Assembly (NCBI GenBank): GCA_015143295.1
Contig: CM026571.1
Coordinates: 31,834,505-31,898,504, forward strand
Length of the DNA stretch: 64,000 nucleotides
Reading direction: 5' to 3'
DNA from: Tetracentron sinense
Lineage: Eukaryota > Streptophyta > Magnoliopsida > Trochodendrales > Trochodendraceae
In this document: positions 36,054 to 46,958 of the stretch, piece by piece
Numbering within the stretch: position 1 is the first letter of the stretch
Layout: every line of letters begins with the position of its first letter
Notes under the pieces: model-generated
Seen by the model: the letters and a program-made list of their open reading frames with translations, nothing else
Databases searched by the model: none
What the model was told of the DNA's origin: nothing
Program-made: the position numbers and the translations under genes

Positions 36054-37634
36054 TGATCGTCAATTTATTAAATCTTCAATTTATTAAATCTCGTAATAGT
36101 TACAATTCCGTAGAATACCAACTAGTATGGGGTGTCGAACCACAGAGGACTCTGCTGGTTTCGTTGCCTTTTTCTCCGTATTAACTCTAAGTCAATGAGT
36201 AAACACGATTGATTTGTTTTGATTGATTTTAACCTAATTAAACTATTAGATTTATTTATCCTAATTAAACTAAGAGCTTTTGGTTATATATCAGTGAGAG
36301 AAGATCTAGGGCATTCGAATCCACCACTAGCCTCATAATTAAATTTACAAATATTTATTCAGATTTCTCAAGCATATACAATAGGGATGATATTGACTAC
36401 AAGTCTCAACTCATCAAAACAAGAATGATTCGAGAGATCAAACTCTAGGCATATCCTATCTTCGGTCAGCATAAGTGATACACACTAAGCTAGTGTTGCA
36501 ACATCACTCGTCTTTCTTAGGCAAATAATATCCTATAATCTAATTCCTCGACAATAAAAACGATTGCATAGAATCTATACCAACAATCACAGAAAGAAGA
36601 TATGAATGAATTCAATCTTAACACAATAAAACCTAAGACAAAGATAAGATCATATTGAAACTGAGTATAAACTCAAATAATTCGTTGAAGAACAACCCTC
36701 TCATTATGCAATCATTGTTTATACAAGAAGAAAACCTAACTAAAATACAAGGGATACAATTACTTGGTTAGGATTTCATCTAAACCCTAGAGAAAGAGAT
36801 TAGTTCATAACGAGAGTAAGGAACATTGCTTTCGATGGAGAACACGAAGAACGCGAAAAATTCATCTTCCAACCTTCACAGATCTCTAGAGCCTTCCTCC
36901 TTTCAATTCCCAAAATTCCGAACTTTTTGCATGATATTTTTTTTTGATAGATAACGAGAAAGCAAAAGAAGAAGGAATATACAAACGATGCAAGAAACAT
37001 CGCCAAAAGAGAACAAAAAAAAAGTCAACCTAAGATACTTGACCAGCTATACAGAAAATCAGTCCAATGGACCTTTTCAAAATCAGCAAGGATAGACGAC
37101 CAAGAGTATAACAGCCACCCAATTTTAAGAATGACTTTGAGCATCGACTTTTTATAGAGAGAGAATCTCAGTGAAGTATGACTTTAGAAACATCCAAAAC
37201 GGGCTCAAAGGAGGGTTTTCCGCACTTTTCAAAACAACCAAAGCGGCGTCTTCCAATTGATCGGCCAAAAGAGCGCTGATCGATTGGTGGGTATGGAATC
37301 TGACAAAACTTCCTTCACGGAAGTTGTAGATATTTTCGAGATGGTCGATTTGATATATTATGGGCCAAAATTGGAGCTACGGTCAATGAGTTATGCCTCA
37401 TACACCGAACAAAGGTTGTTTTGCATTTCTAACTCCTCTTTAGCTTGGATCTTTACTCAGTTGCGATTCACAGGAAACTTTAAAGCTTGTAAATTCTCAT
37501 TTTAGTCTTCTTTTCCTCGCATGAACTTGAAAACAATAAAAACACCCAAGTGAAGTAACGTAGTGGATAAAAGGGCTCAACATGATTAACAAATGCAGTT
37601 AAGGTGCTAAATGTGTAACAATTAGCACCGATCA
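36054..37634 (-). mobile_element. solo LTR B2
   Basis: The exact 5-bp repeat CTTCC flanks it (36049-36053 and 37635-37639). On the minus strand it starts TGATCGGTGCTAATTG and ends AAATTGACGATCA. TATA box CTCTATAAAAAGTCG near 37160 (minus). It is the same family as 12207-13737, but about 220 bp at 36934-37150 is a later insertion. Confidence 0.93.
36934..37150 (-). mobile_element. LINE 3' end with A-run (inside LTR-B2)
   Basis: On the minus strand it reads ACTCTTGGTCGTCTATCC and ends GCTTTCTCGTTATCTATC followed by nine or ten A. This is the style of plant L1-type 3' ends. It is absent from LTR-B1. No target duplication was settled. Confidence 0.55.
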
Positions 37635-37817
37635 CTTCCGTTCTGACAAATGTAAGGTCAATAGTCTTCGATGCTGCCTTCTCTCTTATTAAGTGCCTAC
37701 CAACCCCAATACGCTTCGTTCTATCGTGCTGCACTAAGTTTTGCGCAATACTAATGTGTGTAAGCTTTCTTGGATGAGATCGGCCTTTGCCATTTGTTTG
37801 TTTTTGCTTTCTACTTA

Positions 37818-40800
37818 TGTGGGGTGCATCGCCTGCACCATATCACAACTCTGAGAAGGGTGGTGATCACCTCACATATGCAAAGGCACGTGCGAGTTCT
37901 TACCGCTTTGAATTAAAACCAACATAAGGGTTCTCTAATAGACCCCAGTAAGGCAGCAAGGAGCCCCTTTGCAGCCCCAAATTAAAATTAAGACAAAGGG
38001 GTCTTTAATAGACCCCACTATGGCAGCAAGGAGCCCCTTGCTATCCCAAAAATTAAATTAAAACAAAGGGGTCTTTAATAGACCCCACTATGGCTGCAAG
38101 GAGCCCCTTCTGTCCCAAATCGAAACTAAGTTAAAAGGGTCTTCAATAGACCCTACCATGGCAGCAAAGAACCCCTTTGTTGCCCCAAATTGAAATTAAG
38201 TTAAAAGGGCCTTCAATATACCCCATAATGGCAGCAAGGAGCCCACATTCTGCCCTAAATTAAAACAAGAGGCCTTTAATAGATCCCACCATGGCAGCAA
38301 GCCCCTAGTTGCCCCAAATCAATATTAAACTAAAGGGGTCCTTAATAGACCCCACCATTGCAGCAAGGAGCCCTTGCTGCCCCAAATTAAAACAAACTGG
38401 TCTTTCATCAATCCCACCATGGCAGCAAGGAGCCCCTTGCTACCCCATTGAAATTAAGAACAATGAGGTTTTTAATAGACCCCACCATGGCAGCAAGGGG
38501 CCCCTTGCTGCCCCAAATTCAAATTAAGTTAAATGGATCCTAAATAGACCCCACCAAGGAAGCAAGGAGCCCTTTGTTGCTCCAAATTGAAATTAAGTTA
38601 AAGGGGTCTTCAATAGACCCCTACCATGGCAACAAGGAGCTCATTTGCTGCCCAAAATCGAAATTAAGCTAAAAGGGTCATCAATAGACCCCACTATGGC
38701 AGTAAGGTGCTCCCTTGCTGCCCCAAATTAAAACAAAGGGGTCTTTAATAGACCCCACCATGACGGCAAAGGGCCCCATTGCTGCCCCAAATTAAAATTA
38801 AACCAAAGTGGTCCTTAATAGACCCCACCATGACAGCAAGGAGCCCTTTTGCTGTCCCAAATTCAAACAAAGGAGTGTATAATAGACCCCATAATGACAG
38901 TAAGGAGTCTCTTGCTCCTCAAATTAAAATTGAACTAAAGGGGTCCTTAATAGACCCCACCATGACAACAAGGAGCCCCCTTGCTGCCACAAATTCAAAT
39001 TAAGTTAAAGGGGTCTTTAATATACCCCACCTTGGCAGCAAGGATCTCCTAGCTGCCCCAAATTAAAACAAAGGGGTCTTTCATAAACCCTCACCATGAT
39101 AGCAAGGAGCCCATTTTTTGCCCCAAACTGAAATTAAGATGAAAGTAGTCTTTAACAGACCCCGCCTTGGCGTTTTACTACGAACATTTAATGTTTGCAG
39201 CATTTATCTGCGGCAACTGGCTTTCTCAGCCTTTTATCACGGGTACCTGACTGTCATGGTACTTTGCCATGGGCGATATTTTTTGTCGCGGGCATCTCTA
39301 GTGCCTTTAATATTTTACTGTGGGGATTGAGTGCCCACAAATTTATTGCGGATATTTCACCTTTAGGCATTTGCTACCAATTTAATGCTTGAGGCATTTT
39401 TTGCCGTAAACATTTAGTTCACGACATTTTGTTGTCAACACTTAGGGCTCACAACAATTTGCTGAGAACACTTGGTGTTCTCACCTCTTTGCTGTGAACA
39501 CAATGTTCTTGGCAATTTGCTGCGAACATTTTTTTCTGAACACTTAATGTTCTCATTATTTTACTGTGAACACTTTGATGTTCATAGCATTTTGCCATGA
39601 ACATTAAATCCTTTAGCAGTTTACTGTGAACATTTTAGTGTTCACAGTATGACACTCATTATGAGTGCCCCATACGCCAAAAGAGGCACTAAGCCCACTT
39701 GGCAGGATCAGATCGGTTGAACAACTTCAGCCATTATGATTCTGAGGGGCAGTTATAAGTGGTGAAATCTCACCACTTATTTCACACCCCAAATAAATGA
39801 TGGTGTGCATCGCTTACACCAGATCACAACCCTGAGAAGGGTCGTGATCATCTCACATGTAGAAAGGCACGTGTGAGTTCTTACCGCCTTCAATTAAAAC
39901 TAATAGAAGGGGTCTCTAATAGACCCCACTATAGCAGCAAGGAGCCTCATTGTTGTCCCAAATTCAAATTAAAACAAAGGGGTCTTTAATAGACTATCAC
40001 CATGGTAGCAAGGAGCCCCTTGCTGCCCCAAATCGAAATTAAGTTAAAGGGGTCTTCATTCGACCCCACGATGGCCGCAAGTAGCCCCCTTGTTGCCCCA
40101 AATCGAAATTAAGTTAAAGGTGCCTTCAATATATCCCACTATGCCAGCAAGAGCCCCTCTTGCAACCCCAAATTAAAACAAAGAGGTTTTTAATAGACCC
40201 CACTATGGCAACAAGCCTCTTGCTTCCCCAAATTAAAATTAAATTAAAGGGGTCCTTAATAGACTCCACCATGGTAGCAAGGAGACCCCTTGCTACCTCA
40301 AATTAAAACAAAGGGGTCTTTAATAAACAACACCATGCAGCAAGGAGCCCCTTTGCTGTCCTCAATTGAAATTAAGATCAAATAGGTCTTTAATAGATCC
40401 CACCATGACAACAAGTAACCCATTGCTGTCCAAATTAAAATTAACCTAAAGGGGTCCTTAATAGACCCCACCATGGCAGCAAGAAGCCCCTTGCTGTCCC
40501 AAATTAAAATTAAGTTAAAGGGGTCTTTAATAGACCCCACCATGGCAGTAAGGACCCCTTGTGCCCCAAATTAAAATTAAACTAAAGGGTCCTTAATAAA
40601 CCCCACCAGGGCAGCAAGGATCCCCTCTTGTTGCCCTAAAATGAAATTAAGATCAAAGGGGTGTTTAATAGACCCCGTCATGGCGTTTACTGCGAACATT
40701 TAATGTTTGCAGCATTTATCTACGACAATTGGCTTTCTCGGTCTTTTATCGCGAGTACCTGACTACCGTGGTACTTTCCCATGGGCGATATTTCTTGTCG

Positions 40801-41078
40801 CGGGCATCCCTAGTGCCCATAATATTTTACTGCGGGGATTGAATACCCGCAAATTTAATGCGGGTATTTCATCTTTAGGCATTTGCTACCAATTTAATGC
40901 TTAAGGCATTTTTTGCCGTGAATGCAAACTTAGGGCTCGAAGCAAATTTGCAAAGAACACTTGGTGTTCTCACCTCTTTGCTGTGAACACTATGTTCTTG
41001 GCAATTTGCTGCCAACATTTTGTTGTGAACACTTAGCGTTCTCATTATTTTGTTGTGAACACTTTGATGTTCACTGCA
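37818..41078. repeat. paired long repeats made of tandem hairpin arrays
   Basis: Two direct copies (37818-39600 and 39800-41078) begin TGGGGTGCATCGCCTGC and TGGTGTGCATCGCTTAC. Each has a 130-bp head, an array of about 67-bp units (about 19 in copy 1, 12 in copy 2), and a tail of about 30-40 bp units. Each 67-bp unit contains two hairpins: GGGGTCTTTAATAGACCCC, and arms GCAGCAAGG and CCTTGCTGC. Tail units have arms GTGAACA and TGTTCAC. The copies are separated by about 200 bp. ORFs (38309, 38779, 40298) are periodic artefacts. The layout could be two LTRs of an unknown element. Confidence 0.85.
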
Positions 41079-41082
41079 TTGT

Positions 41083-42128
41083 ATAAACTTTGGTCACTAA
41101 GGAAGTTGACACGTTTTGAGGAAGTTTAAGGAAGTCCAAGGAAGTTATGTAAAAATTAAAGAAGTGTAAGAAATTTTAAGGAAACATTGGAAATCTAAGA
41201 TGAAACTTTAGAAATTCAATAATTGAGCATAAATATACCTCTAGAATTCATTATATTATTGATGCAAGTATGTAGTACTCAAATGTGAGAATCATATTAA
41301 GTGATGCGTTGTTTGCTTGTCTGAGCTGTAATTTTTTCTTAGTATTTCTCTGGATTGTCAATTTTTTTAAACTATATTTCATCTTCTTTGTCAAGTGAAG
41401 GGTATGTATTCCTTTATTTTTCAATGATTATCCATGTTAATTGTTTTGGAAAACTAAAAACCTTATGAATGCGCATTGAAGTCGATAAATAATTGAAATT
41501 CAATTTAGTTTCTAAACCTATTTCATTCTACAATTGATGGAGCTCAATGTTCTTACAATACTAAATCAATATGTGAAGAGGAGGAGATGAATAGTTAAAT
41601 AATTTTGAATTTATGAAATACTATTAGGAAATTATTTGATTTTTTTAATATTACTAAAAAGTCATTATGGACATAATTTACTAATAACAAGATTATTAGA
41701 ATAATAAAATTATAATTTATAGTAAGGTTAATGCTAACCACACTCTAATAATAAAATTATAATTTATAATAAGGTTAATGCTGGCACACTCTCTTTTAAA
41801 GTTGGTTATATTTATAATAAGGTTAATGTTAGGTACACATGTCTTTCTTTATGAAGAAAGTAAGTTTAAAACGAGTGAAACTAGTATTACCCTTTTAAGT
41901 TAAAACCTGAAGTCTTTCAATTTGCAAATATTTTCTATATACTTCGGTTAACTTCCAATGAAGTTCTACATTTTCTCAACAATTTTTTTCTGTTTCGGTC
42001 GAAGTTTATGGAAGTTTACCAGGAAGTCTAGTATTTTTAAAATACTAGTGCATTTCACTTCGGACACCACGGAAGTCAACTCAATTAGGTCAACTTCGGC
42101 GGAATTGAGTCAATTTTTGATATCATGG
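41083..42128. mobile_element. hAT-like element rich in GAAGT, left end cut by the hairpin block
   Basis: It starts ACTTTGGTCACTAAGGAAGT, matching the reverse of 59575-59400, and ends GTCAATTTTTGATATCATG. Between are AAGGAAGT-type phrases at both ends and a tandem duplication around 41690-41790 (AATAATAAAATTATAATTTA repeated). No transposase frame. The missing left terminus suggests truncation. Confidence 0.5.
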
Positions 42129-42769
42129 AAACACGACAATGTTTTACTAACTTACAAGTTTCACACAACAAACTTTGAGAACTGACAGACCCAAACATAA
42201 TAGGAAATATAATTTTCAAGGAGTGAAACAAGAAATGACCTAACCGATTGTACTAGCGCACGATCTGGTCTTTATTAACATAATTACTGGACTGGAGTGC
42301 ACTGGAAGAAGTAGGAGCCTGATACAAAATGTACAGTCCATCTAGTTCATGTCCACTTCCAATCTATCGCTATGTCACCAGATCCTAAAAGACACAACGA
42401 GATGAAAAGAATGTCATACTACAATTTAGATGCTTAATTAAGATGCTAACAAAATGGAGATTATTGGAAAAATTAGGTATATGTAAAATAGAAGACAATG
42501 AATGATTGAGAGTGATAATTATGTTTCCTTTCCCAGATATAGAGGAAAAAGAGCTATCATCTATTTTAACTTCGAAGAGGACCCGAACAAGGATTATAAG
42601 ATGAGAATATAGAGGATATACGAAACATGTGATCTGAGACTCCTCAATCGATGATACTAGGAAACTCGATTGATGTTAAGGAGGAGACATGATGAGCAGA
42701 TGCATATATACATGTCTGACCAAAGAAAGTGGATGATCCACTAGAGGGCTCCATCTATGAGGGTAAATG

Positions 42770-43785
42770 TTGAAGTGCTCAAGTTCCTCTCTGGAAATTG
42801 ATAACCCCTCTTCGGTGAATGCTGAGGATGAGAAGGCATGGTGGATGTCTCTTCTAATGAGATAACACTAGTGGATGAAGCATTATGCGCTGTAGAAGAT
42901 CTCGGGCGAGTGCACTTTGGTGGTCTACCAACAAAGTTCTAGCAATTTGCCTTAGTGTGTTTGGTTCTGCCACAATGCTCACATCTTAACTTATATTCTA
43001 TCCCCATTCAGTTTGCGTGGCCCTTCCTTATTCCCTCTCAACGAAAGTGAGGCAAAGGCTAAAGCAGAATGCTCTGAAGGGAATATACTCTGATGTATAG
43101 TCAATTTTCTGCTCTCTTCCCCTCGAACAAGTGCATACACATGATTCAAAGAGGGCAACATGTCCTTGCTCAGTATCTGAACCCGAGCAAACTCAAACTC
43201 TAGAATCAACACAATCAGAAACTCAAACATTCTGTTATGCTCAGTCAATCTCTTGTAACTCTCCCCATTAAATGTATATAACGCTCGAAAAATTTGATAG
43301 TGGCCTAGCTCCTCTCACATATTACGAAGTCTCGTGAAATATTCGGCTAAGGATCTGCCCTTAACATAGATGGAAAATCTCTTGCCGTAACTGATAGATT
43401 CAAGCAATATTTTGAGCTTGTGAATACATTTGGGCAGTAAAGTACCAAATCTCTTTGGTTGTCTAAAGAAAAAAGGAAACCACGAGATACCTGTGGCTGC
43501 ATGGAGTGAAGCAACTGGGACATGACTGAGATTCTCTAATTCCCACTTATAATGTTATGGATCAATCACACTTGGCTCTTCAATCTTGCCTGCAATATAT
43601 GCAAGTTTTCAACGACTGCTGATAAACATCTTGGCCGATTGGGACTACTCCAGATAATTCCTACCATCTAACTTTACCATACTAATCTGCGTACTTGGGT
43701 TCTCAGATGAAAGAATCACAAAAGATATAAACCCAGGATAATTTTTGCCTGTTGAACCGCCCTCCATACCACTAGTCCTAGACAT
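42770..43785 (-). pseudogene. copia gag remnant with CCHC zinc knuckle
   Basis: From ATG at 43785 the minus strand reads MSRTSGMEGGSTGKNYPG then MVKLDGRNYLE followed by an in-frame TAG where Trp is usual. Later frames (43248-42991) carry FLIVLILEFEFARVQIL and, after a frame break, CEHCGRTKHTKANC (C-x2-C-x4-H-x4-C). Order and motifs are those of the copia gag of the UBN2 type. Several stops and shifts make it non-functional. 42129-42769 has no recognisable domain. Confidence 0.8.
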
Positions 43786-45705
43786 ACTGTCAATTTAGGA
43801 CTTAAAAACTATGGTAAGAGCAAACCCGGGTTCTTCCAAACACCCCAACTAGAAGGAAAACATGGCTGATTTACGGCACACAGACGAACTTATTATTCAC
43901 CACATTTATCTCCACAAATTAGGTCACCTTCATACAATCACATAGCATATTTCAAACATAGCCAAAACAGAAAAAACAGCATGTATGCTCTAAGAAAAAC
44001 AAAATAGAGCCTTCAAATCTCAACCAAAGATCATGAAACTTCTTTCCATACTTCTGTATCAACAAATCACACTGGCTTTTAATCAATATACCACATCGGC
44101 TTTTAATCAATTTACCACATCAAAAAGGCCTAAACAGATGCATCCAATTGTTCGACTCATAATTGAATTTTTTCACAAACCAAACAATTTGGAAAATCAC
44201 CATTAAGATCTTCTCAGGATTCCTGGAAAAAATATCAGAAATCATTTGAAAGGCTTTCCTCATAAAAAATCAAAACTTTTCTGATCTGTAATCCTTGGGG
44301 ACCGTATGGCTGCTGTGATGTCACCTCCTTGATTTGGCTTGTCTTCTTTGGCTTTCTATACTGTTGATCCTCCCTTTATTTGATCATATGCTCTAATACC
44401 AAGTAGCAATCTAGGGTTTTGTGCTCTAGGGTTTGTAAGAAAGAATAAGAGAAGAGGAGAATGGGAAAAAGAAGTGTAGGGGTTGGAATTATTGTCTCCA
44501 CCCTCTCTAAATCTTCTTTTATACTACTAATGAAGATGAAATGACATAAAGGCCCTTAATACAAAGAACATAAAACATAAAGACATAAGGACGTTATGTC
44601 ATATATGCTTATTTTATTAGGCTCATTACAAGAAGTATCAATGCATTAATCCTTGACAATAACACGAAATAGGAGTTATTGGGAGATTTGCACGACGAAA
44701 TGACGAATATCCCATGAGAGGAGACCGAACTCGGCAGCTCCGAGCATCAACATACACTCCAGTCCAAATCAATGGAACAAACACAAGGGAAATTCCTTCA
44801 GAACATGAGTTGGAACTTGATTCACTTAGTATAGAACCCCTTAAATATGAATATATGATATTCCCACCCTCATTTGTGGAGTATTTAATCTTATCTCTTG
44901 AGGTAACTTTTGTTGAACCAAACAAATTCTTGTTACAATTAATCCTTTATCAGAAACCTTTGAGCCCTCCAGTTCCCAATGACTCCTAATCATAATAATA
45001 GAACACTTCGAGACTTAAGATCTAGAATTCTCCACCACTTGCTAAAAATAATTGAAGAGCTTACTACAAATGGTAAATTCTGTATTTACTTTATATATAT
45101 ATATGTGTGTGTGTAAGTTGCTATAAGCACTAAATTATGGATTTATTAAAATTAATAAGATGGAATGATTATTAGTCTACAAGTAATAACAAAATTTCTG
45201 CAATTATTAAAATCATATTTTATTGACCTCTTCCTCATTACCCTTCTATCATTGAGCGTGTGACTGATATTACTTGGGTGTGCCACAATGCAGTCTCTAT
45301 CCCCTATCCATGCCTGTTTTACAGAGGAAACACCAGATCTAGAAAGTGGAAATGGACAATCAGATCAGTATTTTAGGATAGAATGTCAGGCCCTCCTTGA
45401 ATGCTCCTGGCACTATGAATAAGCATCAACTGTTTTCGTATGCCCTACAAAAGCGCCATCATGGTCATGGATGATACGTTTAAACTTCAAGAACTTTATT
45501 TATTGTATGTTGAAACACATCAAATCTAGTCTAGCTGCAAATTGCCATGTCTATTACCTACATATCGTGTATGTATAAGCAGAGAGCATATTGGTTTGGG
45601 CTTTCATTGCGGGGACATTGTAAAGATGTTGGAGTGCTCTATGTTGAAATGAAATTGTTTAAAGTGGACCCACCCTGTACTGACAAACAGTTTTTACATG
45701 TGCAG

Positions 45706-45905
45706 CTGGTGAGAAGACTAACCAAGGACATAGTTGAGACCTACCAAATATGTAACCCTCAATTCAAGTATTCAGAAGAGTTGAATCCGAAGAGGTTTCT
45801 TACAACCCCATCAATTGGAGTGTTGAATGAAGGCTATGATAATGCAAACTCGGATCTTATTTTGGCTGTGAACTTTGTCTTGGTCAATTTAGACTCACAG
45901 CGAAG
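45706..45905 (+). CDS. YAK1: YAK1-type DYRK protein kinase, coding exon 2
   Basis: After the acceptor CATGTGCAG, 66 codons plus two bases read LVRRLTKDIVETYQICNPQF and continue through SEELNPKRFLTTPS to SDLILAVN, ending DSQR before a donor at 45906 (AG|GTTTGG). In plant YAK1 proteins this segment immediately precedes the kinase glycine loop. The segment is well conserved, with no stop or shift. The next exon, which should start with the YIVKDLLGxGTFGQV-type loop, is not in the window. The unspliced frame (45547-45924) reads into intron and is not the true start. Confidence 0.92.
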
Positions 45906-46319
45906 GTTTGGTTCTGTTACTTGATCATTATCTTTTATCTTCTTATTTTCACAGTTATTATATTCACTCTCTTCCTGTGAGATTTTGCATATAAAAGTGT
46001 GTTTCAGAAAGTTTGAGATGGAAAACCAAGACATTGAAGATTTAATTGTTCTTGTAGTATGCATTTCTTTATTTTTCTCACTAATGAGAGTTTTGATTTT
46101 ACTATTGAATTAAACAGACTAAATATCAAATTGACCAGGAATATATATGTTCTGATGCATGTTATAAACTGTTAGCAAGTCTAAAGTATGTTATTTGTGG
46201 TAGCTTCCCACTGCGAGAAGTCAAAATGTGCGTTTGGCTTTCCCTAACAAAGAGTAACTTCTCAGTTTACTAAATCGTTATTTAAGAGCAGTAGCTTAAG
46301 GAAAAAAAGTTCCTTTTGA

Positions 46320-46382
46320 CTGTGGTTTATATTTCTAACCATGGTTTTTACTAAAAATTATGGTTAAAAATATAAACCACAG
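46320..46382. repeat. near-perfect 30-bp inverted repeat
   Basis: CTGTGGTTTATATTTCTAAC and CATGGTTTTT (46320-46349) are mirrored at 46353-46382 with about four mismatches and a 3-base loop. Probably a tiny MITE; flanking AAAAGTTCCTTTT and AGTAAAAGG may belong to its ends. Confidence 0.7.
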
Positions 46383-46484
46383 GGTTTTTGTATCTTAACC
46401 ATAGTAAAAGGATAACATATAGGTTATAATATAAAACAATACACTTGAGCAAAGTACAATGAAGGTTAAAAAACATTAGCTAAT

Positions 46485-46947
46485 TGTCACGGCTTTAATT
46501 CTCCCACCCGATTATGACCGTGCGGCACTTGATAGCTTGACCCTTCAAGACCGAGTAAGCCTTCCTCTCAATACTCTTTAAGACAAGAACACCAAAGAAC
46601 AAGAGAACTCAAGAGAACTTAAGAGAATGCACAACTCTTATTACTCAAGATGCTTACACTTGCTTGGATGTTCACAAATGGAGGGGTTCTACCCCTTTTA
46701 TAGGGCTCTAAGGGAGGATTCTAGACTTCTAGAATCCCCCTAATTCTAGAGTTTTCTCCCACCTCTTCTTGAGGAGATTTCTAGAGAGTTTCTACACTCT
46801 CCTTCTTCTAGAGAATTCCTATACAGTATATGTATGTCTTTTACAGTATTTTGTACAAGTATTCTTTCTACTGTATATGTACAAGTCTTCCAACAATATA
46901 AGCTTTCTAGATGTTTGTTGGGATGCCTGAATAAGTGGGCTGTGATA
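46485..46947 (-). mobile_element. 3' LTR of the minus-strand chromovirus copy
   Basis: On the minus strand it starts TATCACAGCCCACTT, just after the polypurine tract GGTGGGGGAGAA, and ends AAAGCCGTGACA at 46485. TATA box CCCTATAAAAGGGG near 46710-46697. It matches 51868-52326. The expected TG start is TA in both copies. CTAAT (46480-46484) precedes it. Confidence 0.88.
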
Positions 46948-46958
46948 TTCTCCCCCAC

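Larger units (their letters stand above)
36000..37734 (-). pseudogene. copia RNase H C-terminal fragment, interrupted by LTR-B
   Basis: 37734-37640 encodes NLVQHDRTKRIGVGRHLIRE then KAASKTIDLTFVRT; the frame resumes at 36048-36015 with EDQLADEPG, the (D/E)QLADxxTK motif that ends copia RNase H. Solo LTR-B2 sits exactly between. Changes such as RIGVG for the usual KHIEVD show decay. Confidence 0.75.
35587..44630 (-). mobile_element. Ty1/copia retrotransposon, decayed and gutted by insertions
   Basis: Two similar LTRs of about 229 bp bound it: 44402-44630 (5' on the minus strand) and 35587-35815 (3'). Each starts TGTAATG(A/G)GCC and has TATAAAA-type boxes. The primer site TGGTATTAGAGC (44401-44390) fits tRNA-iMet, and a polypurine tract (GAGTTGAGGGGGAGTGT, 35832-35816) precedes the 3' LTR. 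Flanks ATAAG and AGAAG match at four of five. Inside are a gag remnant (43785-42770) and the end of the RNase H domain; integrase and reverse transcriptase are gone, and a 3.2 kb hairpin repeat block lies where they should be. Confidence 0.85.
25454..45705 (+). other. YAK1 intron 1 (20,252 bp), transposon-filled
   Basis: It begins GTAAGTTC after exon 1 and ends TTTTTACATGTGCAG before exon 2; the two exons join in frame to give the continuous family motif VVRRP-LVRRLTK. Plant introns are usually a few hundred bases, so this one is exceptional. It holds at least one complete Ty1/copia skeleton, a solo LTR, a Helitron, several hAT-like elements and the hairpin arrays, all listed separately. From 25454 to 26620 I see no gene; 26250-26395 looks like a retroposon 3' tail ending in an A-run. 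Confidence 0.88.

Noticed and set aside
38309..39003. Repeated ORFs with a periodic IDPTMTARSP-type pattern
   Set aside because: Periodicity comes from the 67-bp DNA repeat; frames break at indels and the opposite strand is equally open (40298-40543).
37927..40685. CRISPR-like array
   Set aside because: Regular spacing, but units are contiguous degenerate repeats without unique spacers, and the genome is a plant nuclear one.
44638..44989. Overlapping 95- and 91-codon ORFs on both strands
   Set aside because: No recognisable domain, no splice-supported partner, and they abut the copia LTR; chance frames are likely.
45547..45705. Upstream extension of the exon 2 frame as an alternative start of the kinase
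   Set aside because: The family motif breaks exactly at the CAG acceptor, and exon 1 supplies the expected N-terminus in phase; the upstream peptide has no match to the family.
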